The translations under genes and the position numbers were made by a program. From positions 6,295,501 through 6,359,500 of the forward strand of contig NC_019771.1 in the NCBI RefSeq assembly GCF_000317695.1: a DNA stretch of 64,000 bases, read 5' to 3'. The notes below the pieces were generated by a model. That model did not search any database. It was not told the DNA's origin and was given only the letters and a program-made list of their open reading frames with translations. The stretch comes from Anabaena cylindrica PCC 7122 (GTDB taxonomy: Bacteria > Cyanobacteriota > Cyanobacteriia > Cyanobacteriales > Nostocaceae). Shown here one piece after another: positions 43,444-52,898 of this stretch. Numbering within the stretch: the stretch's first letter is position 1; the number at the start of each line of letters is the position of its first letter.

Positions 43444-44481
43444 TTGTCTAAATCCTATCGTGTAGCTATTTTGGGTGCGACTGGTGCCGTAGGCACAGAG
43501 TTGCTGGAATTACTAGAGAATCGAGATTTCCCCATTGCCGATTTAAAATTATTGGCATCAGAAAGGAGTGTAGGGAAGACGCTTAAATTTAAAGGAGAAA
43601 ATATTCTCATTGAGCCAGTGAGCGATCGCTCTTTTGAAAACATAGATATAGTCTTGGCTAGTGCCGGAGGGGGAACATCCAAAACCTGGGCTGGGATAGC
43701 AGTGGCTAAAGGCGCAGTAGTCATAGATAACTCCAGCGCTTTTAGAATGAACCCCGAAGTTCCCTTGATAGTACCAGAGGTAAATCCCCAAGCCGCAGCT
43801 CACCATAAAGGCATTATCGCCAATCCCAACTGCACAACAATTTTAATGGCATTGGCAGTATGGCCACTACACAAAATAAAACCAGTAAAAAGGATTGTTG
43901 CTGCTACCTACCAATCAGCTAGCGGTGCTGGTGCCAAAGCAATGGAAGAAGTCAAAACCCAAACCAGTGCTATATTACAAGGACAACTACCAGTTGCTCA
44001 AGTGCTGCCTTATCCATTGGCATTTAATTTATTTCCCCACAATTCCCCAATGACCGATTTAGGATATTGTGAGGAAGAGATGAAAATGGTCAACGAAACC
44101 CGCAAAATTTTTGGCAGTCAAGAAATCAGAATTACTGCCACCTGTGTACGGGTTCCCGTACTTCGCGCCCATTCAGAAGCAATTAACTTAGAGTTTGAAA
44201 CACCCTTTAATCCAGATGAGGCTAGAGAAATTTTGAGTCATGCTCCGGGTGTAAAATTGGTAGAAGATTGGCAAGCAAATCATTTTCCCATGCCCATGGA
44301 AGCCAGTGGTCAGGATGAAGTTTTAGTAGGTAGAATTCGTCAAGATATTTCTCATCCTTGTGGCTTGGAACTCTGGCTATGTGGCGACCAAATTCGTAAA
44401 GGCGCAGCACTTAATGCAGTGCAAATTGCCGAGTTATTAGTAGAAAAAAATCTCCTAAAATTGGCAACAGCTTACGCTTAA
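43444..44481 (+). CDS. asd: Aspartate-semialdehyde dehydrogenase
   Basis: NADPH-dependent reduction of aspartyl phosphate to aspartate semialdehyde, the branch point to lysine/diaminopimelate, threonine and methionine. 345 residues. NADP loop LGATGAVGTELLELL, catalytic Cys130 in ANPNCTTI, and the later RVPVLRAHSEAINLE with the catalytic His region. TTG start at 43444 chosen because AGGAGG lies 9 bp upstream and the protein begins at the family start (MSKSYRVAILGATG). 60 bp before dapA, so the two consecutive pathway steps are linked. Confidence 0.97.
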   Translation: MSKSYRVAILGATGAVGTELLELLENRDFPIADLKLLASERSVGKTLKFKGENILIEPVSDRSFENIDIVLASAGGGTSKTWAGIAVAKGAVVIDNSSAFRMNPEVPLIVPEVNPQAAAHHKGIIANPNCTTILMALAVWPLHKIKPVKRIVAATYQSASGAGAKAMEEVKTQTSAILQGQLPVAQVLPYPLAFNLFPHNSPMTDLGYCEEEMKMVNETRKIFGSQEIRITATCVRVPVLRAHSEAINLEFETPFNPDEAREILSHAPGVKLVEDWQANHFPMPMEASGQDEVLVGRIRQDISHPCGLELWLCGDQIRKGAALNAVQIAELLVEKNLLKLATAYA

Positions 44482-44541
44482 ATGTAGTCATTGGTCATTA
44501 GTCATTGCTAATCAAACGGACAAATTAGGAGTGAAAACAGG

Positions 44542-45426
44542 GTGGGAGATTTCGGCAAAATTTTAACTGCTATGATTACGCCGTTTAAAGCAGATGGCAG
44601 CGTCAACTACGATGTTGCCTCAAAACTAGCGGCACATCTAGTTAATAATGGCACAGATACATTAGTAGTGTGTGGAACAACAGGAGAATCTCCCACCTTA
44701 ACTTGGGACGAAGAATACCAGTTGTTTGTGGAAGTGTTGCAAACTGTATCAGGGAAAGCCAAAGTAATTGCTGGGTGTGGTTCTAATTCCACTACCGAAG
44801 CGATCGCAGCAACCCAAAAAGCCGCTAAAATAGGAGTGCATGGTTCTTTACAAGTTGTTCCTTATTACAACAAACCGCCTCAAGCGGGCTTATATCAACA
44901 CTTTCAGGCAATAGCGCAAGCCTGTCCTGACCTACCAATGTTGTTGTATAACGTTCCTGGTCGTACTGGTCAAAATCTAAGTCCAGAAACAGTAGTTCGC
45001 TTGGCGGAAATTGAAAATATAGTAGGAATTAAAGAAGCCAGCGGGAACTTAGACCAGGCTAGTGAAATTCGCCGCTTGACACCAAAAGAATTTCAGATTT
45101 ACGCTGGAGATGATTCTTTGACATTGCCCTTATTAGCAATAGGAGCAAAGGGAGTTGTCAGTGTAGCTTCACATATTGTAGGTAATCAACTACAACAGAT
45201 GATTGAATCCTTTAATATGGGGAAAATTCAAATTGCTACAGATATTCATCTACAACTCTTCCCGTTGTTTAAAGCTTTATTTTTAACTACAAATCCCATT
45301 CCTGTTAAGCACGCGCTGAAACTTCAAGGGTGGGAAGTTGGTTCAATTCGTCTACCTCTATGGGAAGCTGACACAGAAATCTATCAAAAGTTAGAGGTGG
45401 TGCTAAACAAACTTAGTTTAATCTAA
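44542..45426 (+). CDS. dapA: 4-hydroxy-tetrahydrodipicolinate synthase
   Basis: Condenses pyruvate with the aspartate semialdehyde made by Asd, the first committed step to diaminopimelate and lysine. 294 residues, TIM barrel. Schiff-base Lys164 in VGIKEASGNL, Tyr136 in LLYNVPGRTG, and the CGTTGESPTL motif (44-53) are conserved. The start is GTG at 44542. It follows asd and precedes rnj, the common cyanobacterial order. Confidence 0.97.
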   Translation: MGDFGKILTAMITPFKADGSVNYDVASKLAAHLVNNGTDTLVVCGTTGESPTLTWDEEYQLFVEVLQTVSGKAKVIAGCGSNSTTEAIAATQKAAKIGVHGSLQVVPYYNKPPQAGLYQHFQAIAQACPDLPMLLYNVPGRTGQNLSPETVVRLAEIENIVGIKEASGNLDQASEIRRLTPKEFQIYAGDDSLTLPLLAIGAKGVVSVASHIVGNQLQQMIESFNMGKIQIATDIHLQLFPLFKALFLTTNPIPVKHALKLQGWEVGSIRLPLWEADTEIYQKLEVVLNKLSLI

Positions 45427-45730
45427 GCGCCAATAAATTAGAAACTAGCCCAATGCTAGTTGCCAGAGATATCTATAAATAATTGGCCATAATTGCTACC
45501 AATTTGCAATTTAAATATCTGTGCTAAAACTGAGTGATATAAGAATCCTTCTATAGGAGACGCTGTACGAACAGTGTAAATTCCCTTTTATTTATTCAAG
45601 TAAAAAATTGGATATCTGAAACTAAAAATTGGCTGCTTTTACACTGATCTGAATAGACATTTAATGTTGTCTTTCATACAAAAGTGCTAACTATCAACTG
45701 ATTAACAACAAACACAATCTCAAGGAGAAA
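45427..45730. other. Spacer between dapA and rnj
   Basis: About 300 bp without a gene. A ribosome-binding site CAAGGAG lies 6 bp before the rnj ATG. Presumably holds an independent rnj promoter. Confidence 0.5.
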
Positions 45731-47494
45731 ATGGTTAAGAACGAAGCTGAATACGCCCTAAAAATTATTCCTTTAGGTGGCCTGCACGAAATTGGGAAAA
45801 ATACCTGTGTTTTTGAGTACCAAGATGAAATTATCCTCTTAGATGCAGGGTTGGCTTTTCCGACACGGGGAATGCACGGTGTTAATATTGTATTGCCTGA
45901 TACAACTTACCTGCGGGAAAATCGCCACAAAATCAAAGGCATGATTGTTACCCATGGTCATGAAGACCATATCGGTGGTATCGCTTTTCACCTCAAGCAA
46001 TTTGATATCCCGGTGATTTATGGCCCTAGACTAGCGATGGCAATGCTAGAGGGTAAATTGGAAGAAGCGGGAGTACGCGATCGCACAGAATTAAGAACAG
46101 TCCTTCCCCGCGATGTAGTCCGCATCGGTGAATCCTTTTTTGTTGAATATATCCGCAACACTCACTCTATCGCTGATAGTTTTACTGTTGCTATTCACAC
46201 GCCAATTGGTATAGTTATCCATACGGGCGACTTTAAAATTGACCACACCCCTGTTGATGGCGAAAAGTTTGACCTGCAACGTTTAGCAGAACATGGTGAA
46301 AAAGGCGTACTTTGCTTATTAAGTGATTCCACTAACGCCGAAGTACCAGGATTTACACCATCAGAACGTTCTGTTTTTCCCAATCTTGACCGGGTATTTT
46401 CTCAAGCCACTGGGCGCTTATTTGTCACCACCTTTGCCTCCAGCGTGCATCGCATCAACATGATTTTGCAACTGGCTAGGAAACACAACCGTGTAGTCAC
46501 CGTTGTAGGGCGTTCGATGCTGAATTTGATTGCCCATGCCCGGAATTTAGGTTATATCAAGTGCGAAGATAATCTCTTCCAACCCTTACATACTGTCCGT
46601 GGTATGCCAGATGAAAATGTGTTGGTTCTGACGACTGGTTCTCAGGGTGAAACAATGGCAGCCATGACCAGAATTGCTAATAAAGAACACCCCCACATCA
46701 AAATCAGGGAAGGAGATACGGTAGTTTTCTCAGCTAACCCGATTCCCGGTAATACAATTGCGGTGGTTAACACCATCGACAAATTGATGATTCAGGGGGC
46801 AAAAGTAGTCTATGGACGGGATAAAGGTATTCACGTTTCTGGACACGGTTGCCAAGAAGAACAAAAGCTGATGATTGCTTTAACCCGTCCTAAGTTCTTT
46901 GTGCCTTTCCACGGTGAACATCGGATGTTAGTGAAACACGCAGAAACTGCCCAAAGTATGGGCATCCCCTCTGAAAATATGATTATTATTGAGAATGGGG
47001 ATGTGATAGAACTAACAGAAGAATCTATCCGTGTGGCAGGTAAAGTGCCATCAGGAATTGAATTAGTGGATACTACTAGTTCGGGAATGGTTAGCTCTAA
47101 AGTGTTGGAAGAACGTCAACGGATGGCTTCTGAAGGGCTTGTAACTATTGCTGCTGCTATTGATTGGACTGGTAAGCTATTGGCAAAACCAGAAATTCAT
47201 ATGCAGGGTGTGGTAACAAGTATAGAGCGATCGCTCTTGCTAAAATGGGTACAACAACGCATTGAAGAAATACTTCGCGTCCGCTGGTCAGAATTTGTAA
47301 CTGGAAGCGAAGCAAATGATATAGATTGGGGCGGTTTGCAAGGAACTTTAGAAAAAGAATTGCAGCGTTCTATTCGTAGAGAGTTGCAATGTCAACCAAC
47401 TCTGACTTTGTTGATGCAAATTCCTGATGAACCAGCTGTGAAGGTTGCTGACGGTAGAAGACGACGCACTCGTTCTACTGCTGTGGCTTCTTAA
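45731..47494 (+). CDS. rnj: Ribonuclease J
   Basis: Metallo-beta-lactamase/beta-CASP RNase with 5'-3' exo- and endonuclease activity, a main mRNA decay enzyme in cyanobacteria alongside RNase E. 587 residues. Zinc ligands in THGHEDH (74-80), IHTGDFKID, and the beta-CASP stretch SDSTNAEVPGFTPSE; later HVSGHGCQEEQKLM and the PFHGEHRML motif. The C-terminal domain (about 450-587) ends in a basic RRRRTRS tail. Terminated by a strong hairpin. Confidence 0.97.
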   Translation: MVKNEAEYALKIIPLGGLHEIGKNTCVFEYQDEIILLDAGLAFPTRGMHGVNIVLPDTTYLRENRHKIKGMIVTHGHEDHIGGIAFHLKQFDIPVIYGPRLAMAMLEGKLEEAGVRDRTELRTVLPRDVVRIGESFFVEYIRNTHSIADSFTVAIHTPIGIVIHTGDFKIDHTPVDGEKFDLQRLAEHGEKGVLCLLSDSTNAEVPGFTPSERSVFPNLDRVFSQATGRLFVTTFASSVHRINMILQLARKHNRVVTVVGRSMLNLIAHARNLGYIKCEDNLFQPLHTVRGMPDENVLVLTTGSQGETMAAMTRIANKEHPHIKIREGDTVVFSANPIPGNTIAVVNTIDKLMIQGAKVVYGRDKGIHVSGHGCQEEQKLMIALTRPKFFVPFHGEHRMLVKHAETAQSMGIPSENMIIIENGDVIELTEESIRVAGKVPSGIELVDTTSSGMVSSKVLEERQRMASEGLVTIAAAIDWTGKLLAKPEIHMQGVVTSIERSLLLKWVQQRIEEILRVRWSEFVTGSEANDIDWGGLQGTLEKELQRSIRRELQCQPTLTLLMQIPDEPAVKVADGRRRRTRSTAVAS

Positions 47495-47521
47495 GAATTA
47501 TTTCACGCAAAGGCGCAAAGG

Positions 47522-47554
47522 CGCAAAGGTGTTTTTTAGCATCTTTGCGTTTTT
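47522..47554 (+). terminator. Rho-independent terminator of rnj, built from a repeat
   Basis: CGCAAAGGTG (47522-47531) and CATCTTTGCG (47540-47549) form a 10-bp stem with an 8-nt loop, then TTTTT. The left arm is part of a dispersed ACGCAAAGGCGCAAAG repeat also found before ureB, showing a repeat adopted as a terminator arm. Confidence 0.85.
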
Positions 47555-47668
47555 GTCTTGAGAGTTAATAAAACAGATAATTACTCTTTTAGCAAGCCCT
47601 ACTTATTGAACGAACCACGAAGACGCGAAGTACGCGAAGGAAGAAGAGAAGAAGATCGTTAGCAGTAG

Positions 47669-47694
47669 GTTGGGTTGACGTAAGAAAACCCAAC
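47669..47694. repeat. Palindromic repeat GTTGGGTT...AACCCAAC
   Basis: GTTGGGTT (47669-47676) and AACCCAAC (47687-47694) with a 10-bp loop; a further TTGGGTTACAT follows at about 47709. Related copies: about 12087-12113 before rsr and 25041-25067 after asnS. Located between convergent rnj and the dynamin-like gene. Confidence 0.75.
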
Positions 47695-47759
47695 ATTATT
47701 ACAGCTTTTGTTGGGTTACATATAATAATTTTGATACAACCCTCACAAATTAATCGAAA

Positions 47760-50132
47760 TTATTCATGACGGTAATAATTTTGTGTTTCTTGTAAAAGGT
47801 TATTTGATTTTTCTATTAGTTCATCAACCTCTAACTTATCATCACCTTCTGCAAATGAATCAAGAGCTTGCTTTAATTGTTCTAGCTGTTGTAATGGTAA
47901 CTCTTGATCTTTAAGTGATTGGGATAGATCATCTCTATAGTTACCTAAGTAAGAATCAAGAGCTTTAAAATATTCCTTAACTTTTTGTTGAAAGTATGCT
48001 TCAGTATATGCTTCAGCTTGTTGTTTAATTTCCTCTCCCTTAGCTTCAATTAATTTTATAACTTCCTCAAGATATGGTCTAATTCTAATAATATATTTTG
48101 CCTTTTCTTCTTCCTGTTTGTATCCAAAAAAAGCAGCAACAGCTTTTATCCCATCTCGAATAGCTTTTACAATAGGATTTTGTAATATCACATACTTCCA
48201 CAGAAATTCAAAAATATTGTCAAATAGACTATTCAATAATTTATTAAAATCAAAGTCAAATGGATGATTAGATTGTATTCCTGGTTTATTCACACTTGTA
48301 TAAACCTCGATGATTTTTATTGGCTCTAAATCAAGACTCACATCAAAGTCTTTTTTTAACTTTTCTCTAGCACTTTCAAGAATAGGTCTAGTTTCACTAT
48401 CAAGTAAATCAGATAGCTTTTTAATTAGCTTCCCTGTCTCTTCCTCTGTATTTTGGCAAGTTTGATTTATCTGTACTTTAATTATTTGATTTGTATTTTC
48501 TGCTAAATTTTTTGCAAATAAATTTGCCTCTTCCACGTTTTCAAACTCATATATACCAGGATTAGGTATTAATAATTTAAAGTAACGGTAGAAATAACTA
48601 TCTGCATAATCAGGGATATTCTGACTAAGCTCTTGTTTTATATCGAATTTTAATCTATCTATATTTTCTTTTACTTTTTGCCCTAGTTGCTTTTTTATGT
48701 CAGACACTTCTCTATTTAAACTATTACGACAATTTTCTAAATTTTTAAGTTCAGTATTGAGAGATTGAATACCTGCCTGAATTTCCTCTGATTTTTTGAA
48801 AATTGCACTCCGTCGTAATTTCGTATCTTCACATATCCATAGAAGGTGAAGCATACAAAGATTAAGTGCAGATTCCATACAGCGAGGAGCAACTTGCTCC
48901 ATGATGGCATTGATTGCCTTTTTTATAAATACTGGAAATCCAGACTCCTGCCAAAACTCATCCGCATCTATCCCTAACTGCTCTTTATTATTTCCATCAA
49001 TATATTTTTTCCATTTCATACCAAAAGCTTGTTTTGCAAATGCAACTGATGTTTTCATATCAGATGCTTTAACTTCTGTATTTCTTCCCAATTCTTGGAT
49101 AAAGACAGCAGATAAAAATGCTTGCTTTGCTGAAATTTCAAATACTCTCTCTATGTCACTAGAATCAATTAATTTGAGGTTATTAGCAACAAATTTCTTA
49201 ACTTCATCTGGTGTAATATCGCCATCACCCCGCTGATCTACCTTATTCACTAGAACATATAAGTTCTTTGTACCCCTGGTTCTGATAACTTTCTGTACTT
49301 CTTCTTTAATTTTTTCTGCTGCTTCTGCTCTTAAGGAAGTAAAATCTAAAACCAAAAGTATAAGTTGACTATTTCTTAATTGTCTAGAAACTACAGATTC
49401 TAACTTGCTGCTGACTCCTGCTTCATTAGGTCCAGGTGTATCAATAATAATCAAATTTCCTAATTTGTCAGGTTGGTTATTTTGTTGTGACTGCCAAAAA
49501 GGAGTTTCAATTTTAGGGATATCACTTTCATCACTCACGTACTTGAGAGGGTCTTCAGGCAGTTCTAAAATGCTGCACAAGCGGATAATATGGTTTAAGT
49601 CAGTCAATTTCCTGTTGATGGCTTCACACCCAACAATTTTCTCAGGTACAGGAAAATCTACATAATTGTCGATTCTGCGAAGTAAATCTTCCAAATGTGG
49701 ATATTCAGCAGTATCATGTAAAACTTTGTCAATTCCTTCTTGATTAATTTTATTATTCAGAGCTTTAAATACTTCTTGAAATGATGAAATGATTCCGGTA
49801 CTAAGGTGGAGGATAGATTCTGTTGAATCGGCTTGAAATACAATTTCTGTTGGTAGTGTTGTCATTGCTGTAGAACAACTTGGCAGAAGTTCTTGTCCGA
49901 TAATGGCATTAATTATGGTAGATTTACCAGCATTCATTGGTGCTGTAATAGCCATTCTCAGTTCCAGGTTCTCTACGTTACGGCGTGCCTTATCAACTTC
50001 TTGTTGATATTCTTTGTATTTGTTTTCTGAACCATCCTCAAACCAAAGTTGTGTACTAGCATGACTCATTAAATGAGATGCTTCCTCTAAAAGAGCAATC
50101 ACTTGTTTTTGTAACTCTTGGATATTAGACAT
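47760..50132 (-). CDS. Bacterial dynamin-like GTPase
   Basis: A 790-residue large GTPase of the dynamin superfamily (LeoA/BDLP type). G1 P-loop APMNAGKST (64-72), switch Thr region TTLPTEIVF (91-99), G3 DTPGPNEAGVSS and G4 NKVDQRGD are intact. Long helical segments follow (coiled coil about 460-500, FKKSEEIQAGIQSLNTELKN). A hydrophobic stretch VILQNPIVKAIRDGIKAVAAFFGY near residue 650 could be a membrane-inserting paddle. Bacterial dynamins remodel membranes or defend against phage-induced lysis; the role here is not determined. It stands alone, with no second dynamin or LeoBC partner. AT-rich, as accessory genes often are. Confidence 0.88.
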   Translation of the reverse strand: MSNIQELQKQVIALLEEASHLMSHASTQLWFEDGSENKYKEYQQEVDKARRNVENLELRMAITAPMNAGKSTIINAIIGQELLPSCSTAMTTLPTEIVFQADSTESILHLSTGIISSFQEVFKALNNKINQEGIDKVLHDTAEYPHLEDLLRRIDNYVDFPVPEKIVGCEAINRKLTDLNHIIRLCSILELPEDPLKYVSDESDIPKIETPFWQSQQNNQPDKLGNLIIIDTPGPNEAGVSSKLESVVSRQLRNSQLILLVLDFTSLRAEAAEKIKEEVQKVIRTRGTKNLYVLVNKVDQRGDGDITPDEVKKFVANNLKLIDSSDIERVFEISAKQAFLSAVFIQELGRNTEVKASDMKTSVAFAKQAFGMKWKKYIDGNNKEQLGIDADEFWQESGFPVFIKKAINAIMEQVAPRCMESALNLCMLHLLWICEDTKLRRSAIFKKSEEIQAGIQSLNTELKNLENCRNSLNREVSDIKKQLGQKVKENIDRLKFDIKQELSQNIPDYADSYFYRYFKLLIPNPGIYEFENVEEANLFAKNLAENTNQIIKVQINQTCQNTEEETGKLIKKLSDLLDSETRPILESAREKLKKDFDVSLDLEPIKIIEVYTSVNKPGIQSNHPFDFDFNKLLNSLFDNIFEFLWKYVILQNPIVKAIRDGIKAVAAFFGYKQEEEKAKYIIRIRPYLEEVIKLIEAKGEEIKQQAEAYTEAYFQQKVKEYFKALDSYLGNYRDDLSQSLKDQELPLQQLEQLKQALDSFAEGDDKLEVDELIEKSNNLLQETQNYYRHE

Positions 50133-50332
50133 GACTTTTAGATAACTTAATTTTGATTTAAAATCCTGTGCTTTATCTTACCTTATTTTTTATAGATTTC
50201 ATAGGACTTACGTACTGTATAAACCGTACATCATATGTTTTAAGGAAATTAGGTCATTTCAGGCTTTTGGAGATTAATTTCCGAACTAACTAACTTCATC
50301 TGTCAACTAACACTCGTTCTGGTATATATCCT

Positions 50333-51523
50333 TTAATTAACCCACAAATAAACTAAAACTAACGTAGATAATGTCAACGGTACACCAAAGCGCAAATGCT
50401 CCCAAAAAGTGAGTTTGTAGCCTAATTCAGCGGCAGCTTCTACGGTAATCAAATTTGCAACTGCACCAAATAAAGTTAAATTACCAGCTAGGGTTGATGA
50501 TGCTGCCAGCAATAGCCAAGAACGAGTATCATCTTGAGCAATTAGAGGTTGTAGTAGCAATACAGTGGGGACATTAGAAATTAGGTTAGACATAATAGTT
50601 GTAATTCCTAATAAACCAAGATCAGACTTAACTACATGAGTAAATGGTTGTAGGAAGTTCAATTTCTGAGTGACTTTCGTTAATATAAAAAGTCCAGAAA
50701 ACATCACCAATAAATTCCAATCTACTTTTTTGAGAATACGTTGTGCTTTGATTCGTCTAGTAATTAATAATAAACTTGCAGCGACTAAGGCAGATTCTGC
50801 TAGAGGTAAGCCAATAGCAAAAGCGATTAATAATCCGGTGGTGATAATTACTGTTTTCTTAAATAAGGGTTTGAAAATTCGTTGATTGTCTATTTTTAAA
50901 AGTTGACAAGGTTGATTTGAACGCACATCTGGATAAAGTAGCCAGAGTAATGCTACTTGAATAACTAAGCCAGTTATGGCAATGGGGGTTAATGCTTGTA
51001 AAAAGTCTAGATAGCTGATGCCGGAAAATGAGCCTATGAGGATGTTTTGGGGATTACCGCTTAAAGTGGCAACTGAACCTATATTAGTTGCTCCAGCTAT
51101 CGCTAGTAAATAAGGTATGGGATTCAAACCTAAAGCTTGTGTCAGGCTGAGAGTCAATGGTGTAAAAACTAGCGCCAAGGTGTCATTGAGGAAAAAAGCG
51201 GAGAGAACACCACTACCAAAGGTTAAGGCTAGTAGTAAGCCCAAAGGACTGCGGGTAATACTCAATAAGACAGATAGGGTTTTACTGAAAAATCCTGCAT
51301 AGGATAGATTGGCGTTCACCACCATCATGCTCAACAAAAAAACTATGGTTTTGGCATCAATAGCCAGCCATGCTTCCTGTAAAGTCAGGACACCCAAGGC
51401 TATCAAAAAAGCGGAACCGACTAAAGCTATTGTGGCACGGTTCATCCGCAACCCAGGTATGTAACCCAGAGCTAAACCAAGGTAAGTTAGCCCTAATACG
51501 CCATAAATGGCAAATTTCAGCAT
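50333..51523 (-). CDS. SLC13/ArsB-type anion permease
   Basis: A 396-residue integral membrane protein with about ten hydrophobic segments, of the ion-transporter superfamily that includes ArsB, NhaD and SLC13 (DASS). The two conserved half-sites are visible: AFFLNDTLALVFTPLTL with GATNIGSVATLSGNPQN, and LISNVPTVLLLQPLI with AGNLTLFGAVANLI. The GNPQN element is typical of anion or arsenite permeases. Start taken at the ATG ending 51523 (MLKFAIYG); MIM two codons earlier is possible. No arsR or arsenate reductase nearby, so the substrate remains open. Confidence 0.85.
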   Translation of the reverse strand: MLKFAIYGVLGLTYLGLALGYIPGLRMNRATIALVGSAFLIALGVLTLQEAWLAIDAKTIVFLLSMMVVNANLSYAGFFSKTLSVLLSITRSPLGLLLALTFGSGVLSAFFLNDTLALVFTPLTLSLTQALGLNPIPYLLAIAGATNIGSVATLSGNPQNILIGSFSGISYLDFLQALTPIAITGLVIQVALLWLLYPDVRSNQPCQLLKIDNQRIFKPLFKKTVIITTGLLIAFAIGLPLAESALVAASLLLITRRIKAQRILKKVDWNLLVMFSGLFILTKVTQKLNFLQPFTHVVKSDLGLLGITTIMSNLISNVPTVLLLQPLIAQDDTRSWLLLAASSTLAGNLTLFGAVANLITVEAAAELGYKLTFWEHLRFGVPLTLSTLVLVYLWVN

Positions 51524-51870
51524 GATCACTGCCTTAAACCCTAGATAAAGAGCATTTATACTTATTGAAATTACGTATAATAATTAGATATATTAAGTTA
51601 TGTTACGGTTACAGCGAAACCCGTCTAAAGGTAGAGGTCTTCATTAAAATGTGAATTGTGTCAAGTTATCAAAAAGATTGAATGACTGGACTACCCATTT
51701 TCGGGAAATTGCGTTTAACTTGACGTAGTAATACATAAGTTCTGACTTTAAGTGGCTACTCACACTTTTTACAAAATTTCCGTCAGAATACTATTCTCCC
51801 GGCTACCGTGATTGTCATATTGTATATTCATCAATAAGGTGAATACCCTCATAAAAAGAGAGGCGTAACC

Positions 51871-52251
51871 ATGAATAAAGTATTTGAAAGTACCACGAAA
51901 AAGATTTTTTTATCAAGCTGGGTATCGGTTCATCAAGCAGAGATTGATAACGCTAATGTTACCCAGTTACAAGCTTCCCATTCTCAGCCTGATTGGAAAT
52001 TTATCCGTCCTTTGCGAAATTGGTTAGATGACTTAAAGGTTAGCGATCGCCAAATTGCTCATCGGTTGTGTAAATATATTCCAGCTCAATGTCCTTTTGA
52101 ACGTGATGTCAAATTGTTTGGTAAAGTCCTGTTTCACATTCCTCCAATGTGTAAACTTAATCCTGTATATGAAGAAGTGGTAGGTCTAAGATTTCGAGCC
52201 ATGTGCTACCTGGCCGATGAATGCGGCGAAGATATTTCACAGTACTGCTAA
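51871..52251 (+). CDS. Mo-dependent nitrogenase C-terminal-domain protein
   Basis: A 126-residue protein matching the small cyanobacterial family annotated as Mo-dependent nitrogenase C-terminus: PLRNWLDDLKVSDRQIAHRLCKYIPAQCPFERDVKLFGKV, IPPMCKLNPVYEEVVGLRFRAMCYLADECGED. Five conserved cysteines. Family members occur next to nif genes or alone in heterocystous species; the name comes from domain fusion rather than proven function. Here it is monocistronic. AAAAAGAGAGGCG upstream is a weak ribosome-binding site. Confidence 0.88.
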   Translation: MNKVFESTTKKIFLSSWVSVHQAEIDNANVTQLQASHSQPDWKFIRPLRNWLDDLKVSDRQIAHRLCKYIPAQCPFERDVKLFGKVLFHIPPMCKLNPVYEEVVGLRFRAMCYLADECGEDISQYC

Positions 52252-52898
52252 TTGAGTACCGAGTTAAAAGTAGAGAGTCCAGAGTTGATTACAGTTCCTG
52301 TTAACTCTGGACTCTTTACTAATTAAGGGATGCTGTTCGCGGAGCGTGCCGTGAGGCACATAAATTTAAAACCTAGATAAATCAAGAGATTCAGGGGTAA
52401 AAAAGTTGAATATAGCAATTCCCAAGCTCATGAAATACACCCCACCCGCGCTGTCGCGCACCCTCCCCTTACCAAGGGGAGGGTTGGGGAGGGGTAATTT
52501 TGTATCTAACTAGCTAGAGTGGGAAAGGCTATATACTTCTTTTGTGACTTTCGGAGTCTAACTGCGGTTAAGAAAGATTGTATTTTATTGACATAAATGG
52601 CAATACCAATGCTATTAGGGTTGCCATTGTTATCAAGTCTAATGGCAGTATTCTGGTAAAAGGTAGCGATGCCTACAGCGAACTGACAAGAGATCGCACT
52701 GTATTCAAAGGATTATGCAGGATATAAGCAAAAATCCAGCCCACGTTACTATTTTTGTAGCAATAATCAAGAGCTAAGAAAGCTCTGGAATGAATATAAC
52801 TATTTGCCTCACTGACACCAGAAAATTTTTTCTCTTGGAAAATTTAGTCTTCTAGCAGCTAAAATTGTTACGATAATTTCAGATTAGACGTTGAAGCC
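52252..52898. other. Repeat-bearing spacer before mutS2
   Basis: About 650 bp with no intact gene. It contains GCTGTTCGCGGAGCGTGCCGTGAGGCAC (52325-52352), a dispersed cyanobacterial repeat related to the one at 4952-4987, and MITE copy 2 at 52413-52531. Minus-strand text near 52590-52690 reads openly (TAIRLDNNGNPNSIGIAIYV) and may be a decayed gene I cannot identify. Confidence 0.5.
52413..52531. mobile_element. MITE, copy 2 (119 bp)
   Basis: Same element as at 34241-34355: ends TAGCAATTCCCA and TGGGAAAGGCTA, flanking TA duplicates, and the CCCTCCCCTT/AAGGGGAGGG hairpin. It differs from copy 1 by a few substitutions and one extra CTAG. Located in intergenic DNA 650 bp upstream of mutS2. Confidence 0.88.

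Noticed and set aside
50200..50235. Second AGGACTTAC-type MITE
   Set aside because: Only one end (ATAGGACTTACGTA) is present; the nearby ACGTACTGTATAAACCGTAC symmetry does not give a matching partner end.
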